NCBI RefSeq assembly: GCF_007829035.1
Contig: NZ_VIVQ01000001.1
Coordinates: forward strand, 2,356,001-2,420,000
Length of the DNA stretch: 64,000 nucleotides
Reading direction: 5' to 3'
Source: Rudaeicoccus suwonensis
GTDB lineage: Bacteria; Actinomycetota; Actinomycetes; Actinomycetales; Dermatophilaceae
Positions 31,346 through 38,755 of this stretch are shown piece by piece. The number at the start of each line of letters is the position of its first letter. Positions within the stretch are counted from its first letter, which is position 1. The notes beneath the pieces were generated by a model. It was not told the DNA's origin and did not search any database. It saw only the letters and a list, made by a program, of their open reading frames with translations. The position numbers were made by a program, and so were the translations under genes.

Positions 31346-31731
31346 AGGTATTCGACATCCTTCGGCACGTCGTAGAACGTCGGGTGGCGGTAGACCTTGT
31401 CGGCGGCGGGATCGAAGAACGCGCCCTTCTCATCCGGGCTGCTCGCGACGATGTCGCCGGCCCGCACCACCCAGATCGAGACGCCCTCCTGGCGGCGGGT
31501 GTAGAGATCGCGCGCGTTGCGCAGGGCGAGTTCGGCGTCGGGCGCGTGCAGCGAACCGACATGGCCATGGGCGAGACCGCGCTTGGCTCGCACGAAGACC
31601 TCCCACAGGGGCCAGTTCCCACGATCCGCGGAGGGCGTCGCCGCGTCACCCGAGCCGGAGGCCGGTGCGCTCAAGGGGGTCTGCTCCGTCGTGGGGGTCT
31701 GCTCCGTCGTGGGGGTCTGCTCCGTCGTCAT
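31342..31731 (-). CDS. paaB: Phenylacetyl-CoA epoxidase subunit PaaB
   Basis: PaaB is a small subunit that links the epoxidase heterodimers. The 129-residue protein has the family core WPLWEVFVRAKRGLAHGHVG, ALRNARDLYTRRQEG and DKVYRHPTFYDVP. The ATG at 31731 overlaps the paaA stop (ATGA); an open frame further upstream is only shadow of paaA. The N-terminus carries three copies of TTEQTP produced by an 18-nt minisatellite, making it about 30 residues longer than typical. Confidence 0.93.
   Translation of the reverse strand: MTTEQTPTTEQTPTTEQTPLSAPASGSGDAATPSADRGNWPLWEVFVRAKRGLAHGHVGSLHAPDAELALRNARDLYTRRQEGVSIWVVRAGDIVASSPDEKGAFFDPAADKVYRHPTFYDVPKDVEYL
31675..31728. repeat. In-frame 18-nt minisatellite at the start of paaB
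   Basis: Three identical 18-nt units (GGGGGTCTGCTCCGTCGT) immediately after the paaB start codon encode a TTEQTP hexapeptide repeated three times. Because it begins at the start codon, copy number could alter translation initiation. Confidence 0.88.
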
Positions 31732-32909
31732 CAGGCCACCTGTCCTTCTGCCGCAGTTGTTGCTGACCCTGCCGCCACGCTCGATGCGGCGGTTGCGCCG
31801 GCAAGTGCAGTGGCGCTGGTGGAATCGGCCGTTGCGCGAGCCGCCTGCTTTGCGGCGTACGCGTTCGCGGCCTCGCGCACCCACGCGCCGTCCTCATGCG
31901 CCTTCACGCGGTGGGCGATGCGCTGAGAGTTGCACGGCCCGTCGCCCTTGAGCACCTGCCAGAACTCGTCCCAGTCGATGGCACCGAAGTCGTAGTGCCC
32001 ACGCTCGGCATTCCACCGCAGATCGGGATCAGGCAGAGTCAGGCCGAGCTTGTCCGCCTGCGGCACAGTCATGTCCACGAAGCGCTGACGCAACTCGTCG
32101 TTGCTGAATCGCTTGATCCCCCAGGCCATCGACTGCTCGGTGTGACCGCCGGTGGCCGCTTCGCCGGTGTCCGGCGGGCCGAACATCATCAGCGCCGGCC
32201 ACCACCATCGGTTCGCGGCATCCTGAGCCATCGCACGCTGCCGGTCGGTTCCACGAGCGAGAGTCCAGAGAATCTCGAAGCCCTGCCGCTGATGGAAGGA
32301 CTCCTCCTTGCACACCCGGATCATGGCGCGCGCGTACGGACCGTACGAGCAGCGGCACAACGGCACCTGGTTCATGATCGCGGCACCGTCGACCAGCCAG
32401 CCGATCGCGCCCGCGTCGGCCCAGGTTGCCGTGGGGTAGTTGAAGATCGAGGAGTACCGCTGCTTGCCGGCGTGCAGCTTGTCGAGCAACTCCGAGCGGT
32501 CGACACCGAGCGTTTCCGCTGCGGAATACAGGTAGAGCCCGTGGCCGGCCTCGTCCTGCACCTTGGCCATCAGGATCGCCTTGCGCCGCAGTGACGGGGC
32601 GCGACTGATCCAGTTGCCCTCCGGCTGCATCCCGATGATCTCCGAATGCGCATGCTGGGCGATCTGACGGATGAGCGTCTGCCGGTAGGCGTCGGGCATG
32701 TCATCGCGAGGCTCAATGCGCTGATCGGCCGCCAGCAGTGCGTCGAAGCTGCCGCCCGGGCCGCGCGTCGTCGCGGTGCCGACGACTGCGTCGAGGGCGC
32801 CGTTGTCGGCGGCGTTCAAAGGTGTGTCGGCGTTCGGAGCTGCCGCCTGCGCCTGCTGTCCAGGCGTCTCGGTGTTGTCCGACGGGAGCGCAAAGTCGTT
32901 GCCGTACAT
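31731..32909 (-). CDS. paaA: Phenylacetyl-CoA epoxidase catalytic subunit PaaA
   Basis: PaaA holds the diiron centre that converts phenylacetyl-CoA to its ring-1,2-epoxide, the committing step of aerobic phenylacetate breakdown. The 392-residue protein contains [20 protein letters not shown] and [20 protein letters not shown], with the Glu/His ligand motif EAGH, and a later [11 protein letters not shown] ligand motif. It has an unusual 60-residue Asn/Ala/Asp-rich N-terminal extension and an Ala-rich tail. It is the first gene of paaABCDE; other phenylacetate genes (paaK, paaG, paaZ) are not in the window. Confidence 0.94.
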   Translation of the reverse strand: MYGNDFALPSDNTETPGQQAQAAAPNADTPLNAADNGALDAVVGTATTRGPGGSFDALLAADQRIEPRDDMPDAYRQTLIRQIAQHAHSEIIGMQPEGNWISRAPSLRRKAILMAKVQDEAGHGLYLYSAAETLGVDRSELLDKLHAGKQRYSSIFNYPTATWADAGAIGWLVDGAAIMNQVPLCRCSYGPYARAMIRVCKEESFHQRQGFEILWTLARGTDRQRAMAQDAANRWWWPALMMFGPPDTGEAATGGHTEQSMAWGIKRFSNDELRQRFVDMTVPQADKLGLTLPDPDLRWNAERGHYDFGAIDWDEFWQVLKGDGPCNSQRIAHRVKAHEDGAWVREAANAYAAKQAARATADSTSATALAGATAASSVAAGSATTAAEGQVA

Positions 32910-32994
32910 GACCTCAAGTATGCGCCTTTGTTACACATTTACGCAATTGTGCGGACGTTTCGTCATACGTGCGCCGCACTGCCAAGCTGACCCG
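32910..32994. promoter_or_regulatory. Divergent promoter region between paaA and a GNAT gene
   Basis: This 85-nt region separates divergent genes and must hold the paa promoter. It is locally AT-richer (TTGTTACACATTTACGCAAT), and CGCAATTGTGCG is a near-palindrome that could be an operator. I cannot assign -35/-10 boxes with confidence. Confidence 0.4.
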
Positions 32995-33549
32995 ATGAGT
33001 GACGCCAGTGTTCGCACCGCCCGAGCCACCGACGCCCCGGCAGTCGGGGCAGTGCAAGCTGCCGTATGGCGCACCGCGTTCGTCGGCATCGTCGATGAAT
33101 CGGTCCTGGCGCAGTTCGAGCCCGCGGCCTTCGCGCAGGTATGGGCCCGATCGTTGCGGCAGCCTCCATCACCGTTGCACCGACTGCTGGTGGCGACGGA
33201 AGCGGACCAGATCGTCGGCTTCGCTGCCATCGGCCCGACCAGCGATCCCGACCACCAGCAGTCCGAGGAAGATCCGACCGGCGAGATCCTCGCGATGGGC
33301 GTCCATCCGGATGCCCGGCGCCGCGGTCACGGCTCACGCCTGCTGAACGCCGCGGTCGACACCCTCCGCGCCGGCGACTTCACGACCGTGCTCGCCTGGC
33401 TGCCCGCAGAAGACGACGAGTTGCGCGCCTTCGCCGCCGCGGCAGGGCTGACCCCGGACGGCGCGTGGCGCGACCACGTCGTGGGCGCCGACGACCGCAC
33501 CGCTCGCGAGGTACGCCTGGTCGCCGACCTGCGCGAGCATGCCGACTGA
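32995..33549 (+). CDS. GNAT family N-acetyltransferase
   Basis: A 184-residue acetyl-CoA-dependent acyltransferase. The acetyl-CoA-binding motif A is visible (LAMGVHPDARRRGHGSRLL), preceded by the beta-strand region VATEADQIVGFAAIGP. The substrate is unknown. The ATG at 32995 gives the normal N-terminus; the longer open frame overlaps paaA antisense. The 3' end overlaps azlC by 11 nt, so the two are likely co-transcribed. Confidence 0.85.
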   Translation: MSDASVRTARATDAPAVGAVQAAVWRTAFVGIVDESVLAQFEPAAFAQVWARSLRQPPSPLHRLLVATEADQIVGFAAIGPTSDPDHQQSEEDPTGEILAMGVHPDARRRGHGSRLLNAAVDTLRAGDFTTVLAWLPAEDDELRAFAAAAGLTPDGAWRDHVVGADDRTAREVRLVADLREHAD

Positions 33550-34462
33550 TCCGATGAATCCGGTGGAGCCGACGGATCCGAGTCGCCCGCGTGTTCCTGG
33601 AGTCGATCCGGGAGTCGATCCGGGCGTCGACGGGACCAGCACGGCCGTCGACGGGACGGCCACCGCGGACGCGCGACGCGCCGTCATACGCAAAGGGATC
33701 TGGGTCGGCGTCGCCACCGGCGCCTACGGCATCAGTTACGGCGCGCTGGCAGTGACATCAGGGTTGTCGGTCTGGCAGGCGATCGCCTTGTCACTGCTGT
33801 TGTTCAGCGGTGGGTCGCAATTCGCGCTCATCGGCGTGCTGGGTGCCGGCGGATCCGGCGCGAGTGCGATCGGCACCTCCACGCTGCTCGGGCTGCGCAA
33901 CGGCTTCTACGGGATCCAGGTCAGCCGGCTGCTGCAGGTCACCGGCTGGCGGCGTGCGCTCGCCGCGCAACTCACCATCGACGAGTCGACGGCCGTATCA
34001 GTGACCCAGACCGACCGCGACCTCGCGCGCACCGGATTCTGGTGGACCGGTCTCGCGGTGTACGTCCTGTGGGGCGGTATGTCGGCCGTCGGAGCAGTGC
34101 TTGGCGATGCCATCGGCGACCCGAGGCGATACGGCCTCGACGCCGCCGCGCCGGCCGCATTCTGCGCGTTGATCTGGCCCCGCCTGGGCACGCGACGCGC
34201 GCAGCTGACAGCGGTCAGCGCAGCGCTCATCGCGCTGGCGGTCTCGCCGCACGCGCCGAGCGGCATACCGGTGCTCGTCGCTGCAATCGCTGCGGTGGTG
34301 GCCGGCATCCTGCCGGGCGGGCCGGGGTCGGCGGTCAGGTCGGCAGCCGAGTCGGCAGTCGGGTCGGCAGTCGAGATGCGGTCAGCGCTCGGGTCCGGGT
34401 CGGGGCCGACCGACGCGGCAGGATCGTCGGAGGCTCCCGGGCCGGACGCTGGAATCTCATGA
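33539..34462 (+). CDS. azlC: AzlC family branched-chain amino acid exporter, large subunit
   Basis: AzlC with AzlD exports branched-chain amino acids or related compounds. The 307-residue protein has the family start of the transporter domain (GAYGISYGALAVTSGLSVWQA, LLFSGGSQFALIGVLG) and about seven membrane segments. The N-terminal tail has VDPGVDPGVD repeats and the C-terminal tail has Ser/Ala/Gly/Glu-rich repeats (SAVRSAAESAVGSAVE), both of minisatellite origin. The stop overlaps azlD by 4 nt. A second in-frame ATG at 33554 is possible. Confidence 0.87.
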   Translation: MPTDPMNPVEPTDPSRPRVPGVDPGVDPGVDGTSTAVDGTATADARRAVIRKGIWVGVATGAYGISYGALAVTSGLSVWQAIALSLLLFSGGSQFALIGVLGAGGSGASAIGTSTLLGLRNGFYGIQVSRLLQVTGWRRALAAQLTIDESTAVSVTQTDRDLARTGFWWTGLAVYVLWGGMSAVGAVLGDAIGDPRRYGLDAAAPAAFCALIWPRLGTRRAQLTAVSAALIALAVSPHAPSGIPVLVAAIAAVVAGILPGGPGSAVRSAAESAVGSAVEMRSALGSGSGPTDAAGSSEAPGPDAGIS

Positions 34463-34773
34463 GCATCTGGGTCACGGTGTTGGTCGCCAGCTTCATCTCG
34501 TTCGCGACGAAATTCGCCGGGTATGTCGTGCCGCAATCCGCGCTCGGCCATCCCGTGACGAACCGCATCATGCACTATCTGCCGGTCGCGCTGCTGGCCG
34601 CGCTCATCGCCATCCAGACCTTCACCTCGGGCAGCGGCGGCTACGCGCTCGACGCGCGCACCGCCGGTTTGGCCGTGGCGCTTGTGTGCCTTGCGTTGCG
34701 AGCGCCCTTCCTCGTCGTGGTGGTGGCCGCGTCGGCGACGGCAGCCCTGCTGCGCGCCTTCGGCCTCGGCTGA
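34459..34773 (+). CDS. azlD: AzlD family small subunit
   Basis: A 104-residue membrane protein with three to four hydrophobic segments, the small partner of AzlC (motifs FATKFAGYVVPQSALGHPVTNR and LPVALLAALIA). It starts at the ATG that overlaps the azlC stop (ATGA). The pair forms the complete two-subunit exporter. Confidence 0.88.
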   Translation: MSIWVTVLVASFISFATKFAGYVVPQSALGHPVTNRIMHYLPVALLAALIAIQTFTSGSGGYALDARTAGLAVALVCLALRAPFLVVVVAASATAALLRAFGLG

Positions 34774-34826
34774 CAACGGCGACGGACGCGTGCGCTGATC
34801 GCCGAGCGGATCCCAAGTCGCGAGGC

Positions 34827-34914
34827 GCAGGTCTCAGGTCTCAGGCCGCAGGTCTCAGGCCGCAGGTCTCAGGCCGCAGGCCGCAGGCCGCAGGCCGCAG
34901 GCCGCAGGCCGCGG
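34827..34914 (+). repeat. 7/14-nt tandem repeat upstream of phosphatase gene
   Basis: Mixed head-to-tail copies of CAGGTCT and CAGGCCG (for example six consecutive GCAGGCC units) fill this segment between azlD and the phosphatase gene. It lies about 75 nt before the GTG start. In one frame it would encode RPQAAG-type repeats, but I regard it as non-coding. The remainder of the 215-nt gap holds no gene. Confidence 0.85.
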
Positions 34915-34988
34915 GTAAGCCGACCACGGCCCGTCGCAGAACGGGCGGGCGCCGCCGACGAGGTCGGCCCGCGGCATACGCTGCAACG

Positions 34989-35768
34989 GTGACCGAGCCA
35001 GCCTGGATCGACCTTGAGGGCGTCGCCAACATGCGCGACGTCGGCGGACTTCCCACCACCGACGGTGGCACCGTGCAGCCCGGGCGGTTGCTGCGCTCGG
35101 ACAATCTGCAGGACCTCACCGCCGCCGACATCGACCGGTTGCTGCAGCAGTACGGCGTGACCGACGTGGTCGACCTGCGCAGCAACACCGAGCTGCGCAT
35201 CACCGGGCCGGCACCGATGCAGGCGCTGAATGACGTTGCGCACTATCACTTTTCGTTGTTTCCCGACGACCGCCCCGCCGACACCGCCGACGCACTCGTG
35301 TTGCCCTGGCACGGTCGCGCCGAGCAGCCGCGTGATGTCGACCCGACCGCCAGTCACTACCTCGGCTACCTCGCCGAGCGACCGGACTCGATCAGCGCCG
35401 CACTCGCCGTGCTGGCGCGCAGCGCCGGTGCGACGGTCGTGCACTGCGCGGCCGGCAAGGACCGCACCGGCACTGTCGTCGCCCTCGCCCTGACCGTCGC
35501 CGGAGTGCCGCGCGACGCAGTGGTGGCCGATTACGCCGCGAGCACCGAGCGCGTCGAACGCATCGTCGAGCGCCTGCGCGTGCTTCCCGGCTATGCCGAA
35601 AACCTGGCGGGTGTGCCGATGCAGGCGCACTACTCGCGCCCCGAGGTGATCGACCGTCTGCTGGATGCCGTCGCCGAGGAGGCCGGATCCGTGCCGGACT
35701 GGTTGCGATCTCAGGGTTGGTCCGACGAGCAGGTGACGGCGCTGCGGGACAAGCTCGTGACGCCGTGA
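34989..35768 (+). CDS. Tyrosine/dual-specificity protein phosphatase (PtpB-like)
   Basis: A 259-residue phosphatase of the actinobacterial Y_phosphatase3 type. The active-site P-loop HCAAGKDRTG holds Cys153 and Arg159 (CX5R), with the Asp/Lys after the loop typical of the PtpB/lipid-phosphatase group. The N-terminal ANMRDVGGLPT motif marks the family start. The GTG at 34989 gives the usual N-terminus MTEPAWIDLEGV. Its stop overlaps the GTG of lutA, so it may be co-expressed with the lactate genes, though a functional link is not known. Confidence 0.88.
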   Translation: MTEPAWIDLEGVANMRDVGGLPTTDGGTVQPGRLLRSDNLQDLTAADIDRLLQQYGVTDVVDLRSNTELRITGPAPMQALNDVAHYHFSLFPDDRPADTADALVLPWHGRAEQPRDVDPTASHYLGYLAERPDSISAALAVLARSAGATVVHCAAGKDRTGTVVALALTVAGVPRDAVVADYAASTERVERIVERLRVLPGYAENLAGVPMQAHYSRPEVIDRLLDAVAEEAGSVPDWLRSQGWSDEQVTALRDKLVTP

Positions 35769-36541
35769 CCGACGCCGGGCCGGAGCGCGCGGAGGCACCA
35801 AAACGCGTCGCGCTGTTCGCGACGTGCTTCAACGACACCATGTGGCCGGGCACACCCCGGGCAACGGTGCAGGTGCTCGAACGCCTCGGCGTCACTGTCG
35901 AATTTCCCTGGAAACAAACATGTTGCGGCCAGATGTTCACCAACACCGGGTACGCCGACGAAGCGATCCCGTTGGTGCGCGGATTCGTCGACACCTTCGA
36001 GCCGTATGCCGCGGTCGTCGCCCCATCGGCCTCGTGCGTGGGCTCGGTCCGCGAGCAGTATGCCGCCCTGGCGCGGCGGTCCGGCGACCCCGGACTGCAG
36101 CGTGCGGTCGAGCAGACGACTCCGCGGGTGTACGAACTCAGCGAGTATCTGGTGGACGTGCTGGGCGTCACCGACGTCGGTGCCTCGTTCGCGCATCGCG
36201 TCACCTATCACCCGACCTGCCACTCACTGCGCATGCTGCGGGTCGGCGACAAGCCGCTGCAACTGTTGCGCGCGGTCGAGGGCATCGAGGTGATCGAACT
36301 GCCCGGCGCCGACGAGTGCTGCGGTTTCGGCGGCACGTTCGCGATGAAGAACGCCGCCGTGTCAGTGGCCATGGGGTCCGACAAGGCGCGGCACATCCGC
36401 GACACCGGTGCCGAAGTCGTTGTGGCGAGCGATAATTCGTGCCTGGCGCATATCGGCGGGCTGCTGGATCGAGGCCGGTCCGGTGTGCGATGGATGCACC
36501 TGGCCGAGGTGCTCGCGAGCACCCGGGAGCAGCCGGCATGA
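35765..36541 (+). CDS. lutA: L-lactate oxidation protein LutA (LldE), CCG-domain subunit
   Basis: LutA is part of the LutABC iron-sulfur complex that oxidises L-lactate to pyruvate. The 258-residue protein has two CCG-type cysteine motifs (KQTCCGQMF and ADECCGFGG) and TYHPTCHSLR, which bind Fe-S centres or quinone-linked partners in this family. The GTG at 35765 overlaps the preceding stop. It overlaps lutB by 4 nt. A lactate permease or the LutR regulator is not seen nearby. Confidence 0.92.
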   Translation: MTDAGPERAEAPKRVALFATCFNDTMWPGTPRATVQVLERLGVTVEFPWKQTCCGQMFTNTGYADEAIPLVRGFVDTFEPYAAVVAPSASCVGSVREQYAALARRSGDPGLQRAVEQTTPRVYELSEYLVDVLGVTDVGASFAHRVTYHPTCHSLRMLRVGDKPLQLLRAVEGIEVIELPGADECCGFGGTFAMKNAAVSVAMGSDKARHIRDTGAEVVVASDNSCLAHIGGLLDRGRSGVRWMHLAEVLASTREQPA

Positions 36542-38034
36542 GTCGGTCACATCGCACCTCCGAGCCGGCCAACCCGGTCGGCAGCACGACCGCGACCTTC
36601 GTGGGGATGCCGAGCTTTCCGCACGCCGCGGCCGACGCGGTCGGCAACTCCCAACTGCGACGCAATCTGCGGCATGCCACCCACACGATCCGCGGCAAGC
36701 GCGCCGAGGTGGTGGCGGAAGTGCCGGATTGGGAGGCCCTGCGGGCACGCGCTGCCGCCATCAAGGACGCGACACTCGCCCGACTGGACGAGCACCTCAT
36801 GACCCTCGAGGACAGGTTGACCGCGGCGGGCGCCCACGTCCACTGGGCGCGCGACGCCGAGGAGGCCTGCCGCATCGTCACCGACCTGGTGCAGCAGACG
36901 GGCGTCGACGAGGTCGTCAAGGTCAAGTCGATGGCCACTCAGGAGATCGAGCTCAACGAAGCCCTCGCCGCCGCCGGCGTAGCGGCGTGGGAGACCGACC
37001 TTGCCGAGCTGATCGTGCAACTGGGCGACGACCGTCCGTCGCACATCCTGGTCCCGGCAATCCACAAGGGCCGCAGCGAGATTCGCCAGATCTTCAGCGA
37101 ACGTATGGCGCAGGCAGGTCGCGCCGCGCCCGCCGATCTGACCGACGAGCCGGCCGCACTGGCCGAGGCTGCACGCGTGCATCTGCGGGAGAAGTTCCTG
37201 CGCGCCCGGGTGGCCGTCTCAGGCGCGAACTTCGCCGTCGCCGACACGGGCACGCTGATCGTGCTGGAGTCGGAGGGCAACGGCCGCATGTGCCTGACGC
37301 TGCCGCAGACGCTGATCTCGGTCGTCGGCATCGAAAAGGTCGTGCCCACCTGGGAGGACCTCGACGTCTTCCTGCAACTGCTGCCGAGGTCGAGCACTGG
37401 TGAGCGGATGAACCCCTACACCTCGATGTGGACCGGTGTCGCTGAGGACGACGGGCCGCAGGACGTGCACGTCGTGTTGGTCGACAACGGTCGCACCACC
37501 GTGCTGGAGGACCCCGTCGGTCGAGAGGCGCTGCGCTGCATCCGGTGCTCCGCCTGCCTCAACGTCTGTCCCGTGTACGAACGCGCCGGCGGACACGCCT
37601 ACGGCTCGGTGTATCCGGGGCCGATCGGAGCGGTGCTGACGCCCCAACTGCGCGGCATCACAGGCGCGCTCGAGAAGTCTCTGCCGTATGCCTCGAGTCT
37701 GTGCGGCGCCTGCTTCGACGCCTGCCCGGTGCGGATCGACATACCGCGGCTGCTGGTGCACCTGCGGACCCGTGTCGTCGACGAGGGTCGGAGCGGTAGG
37801 CCCTCCGCCGAGAGCGTCGCGATGCGCTCCGCGGAGTGGTTGTTCTCCGACGCACGTCGTCTGACACGGGCACAGCAGGGTGTCACCACCGCTGCCCGAG
37901 CGCTGCGCGGACGCACCAGCCTCGGCGCCCTGCCGTGGCCGATGTCGGCCTGGAGCAGCGCGCGGGACGTGCCGGTGCCCCCTCAGGAGACCTTCCGCCA
38001 ATGGTGGGCGCGCACCCACGAGGGGCGCGCATGA
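36538..38034 (+). CDS. lutB: L-lactate oxidation iron-sulfur protein LutB (LldF)
   Basis: The 498-residue protein has an N-terminal LUD domain (KVKSMATQEIELN, DTGTLIVLESEGNGR) and a C-terminal ferredoxin-like part with two cluster motifs: Cys334, 337, 340 and 344 (CIRCSACLNVCP) and Cys389, 392 and 396 (CGACFDACP). It carries electrons in the LutABC lactate dehydrogenase complex. The ATG at 36538 overlaps the lutA stop. It is slightly longer than the Bacillus protein because of the C-terminal tail. Confidence 0.92.
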   Translation: MSRSHRTSEPANPVGSTTATFVGMPSFPHAAADAVGNSQLRRNLRHATHTIRGKRAEVVAEVPDWEALRARAAAIKDATLARLDEHLMTLEDRLTAAGAHVHWARDAEEACRIVTDLVQQTGVDEVVKVKSMATQEIELNEALAAAGVAAWETDLAELIVQLGDDRPSHILVPAIHKGRSEIRQIFSERMAQAGRAAPADLTDEPAALAEAARVHLREKFLRARVAVSGANFAVADTGTLIVLESEGNGRMCLTLPQTLISVVGIEKVVPTWEDLDVFLQLLPRSSTGERMNPYTSMWTGVAEDDGPQDVHVVLVDNGRTTVLEDPVGREALRCIRCSACLNVCPVYERAGGHAYGSVYPGPIGAVLTPQLRGITGALEKSLPYASSLCGACFDACPVRIDIPRLLVHLRTRVVDEGRSGRPSAESVAMRSAEWLFSDARRLTRAQQGVTTAARALRGRTSLGALPWPMSAWSSARDVPVPPQETFRQWWARTHEGRA

Positions 38035-38672
38035 GCAGCGCGAGGGATGAGACCCTCGCGCGGATCCGGTTGGCCAACAACAGAATTCGCGCTGCGGATG
38101 GCTCGGGAGCACGCCGGCTTTCCCAGCCGCGCGCAGCGTCGGAGCTGGTGCCCTTGTTCGCCGAACGCGTCGCCGACTACCGCGCGACAGTGCGCATCGT
38201 CGACGCCGGAGGCGTGGCTGACGCGATCGCGGATGCAATCCCGGGCAGCGGCAGCGTCGTCATACCGAACGGATTTCCTGACGCCTGGCGCGCACGCATC
38301 ACCGCGACCGTCGTGACCGAGCACGGCCCCTCGGCCGTCCTGTCGCCGCACGAGTTGGACGACATCGACGCCGTCGTGACCACCGCCGATCTCGGAGTCG
38401 CCGAGACCGGCACGCTGATCCTCAGCCACGGCCCCGGCCAGGGACGCCGCGCTCTGACACTCGTGCCCGACCGCCATGTCTGCGTGATCAGCGCTTCGCA
38501 ACTGGTCGACGATGTGCCCGCTGCCGTCACGGCCGTCGCCGATCAGATCCGGGCTGGGCGGCCGCTCACCTGGATCAGCGGACCGAGCGCCACCAGCGAC
38601 ATCGAACTGTCGCGGGTCGAAGGCGTGCACGGCCCGCGCGCCCTTGTCGTGGTCATCGTCAGCGACTGCTGA
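38031..38672 (+). CDS. lutC: L-lactate oxidation protein LutC (LldG), LUD domain
   Basis: The 213-residue protein is the third subunit of the lactate oxidation complex. The LUD core (VVTTADLGVAETGTLILSHG, RRALTLVPDRHVCVI) is present. The ATG at 38031 overlaps the lutB stop by 4 nt. All three lut genes are intact and adjacent, so lactate use as carbon source is probable. Confidence 0.91.
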   Translation: MSSARDETLARIRLANNRIRAADGSGARRLSQPRAASELVPLFAERVADYRATVRIVDAGGVADAIADAIPGSGSVVIPNGFPDAWRARITATVVTEHGPSAVLSPHELDDIDAVVTTADLGVAETGTLILSHGPGQGRRALTLVPDRHVCVISASQLVDDVPAAVTAVADQIRAGRPLTWISGPSATSDIELSRVEGVHGPRALVVVIVSDC

Positions 38673-38755
38673 GCCGACTGTCCGCCACCAGTGGTCGCAA
38701 CCAGAACCGACCGGTAACCTTCGGTGCACCAACGCCTGAAAGCGGGAGTGCTCAG

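Noticed and set aside
34827-34914. An in-frame extension of the phosphatase through the CAGGCCG repeats
   Set aside because: The family N-terminus begins at the GTG at 34989, and the upstream frame gives only low-complexity repeat peptides.
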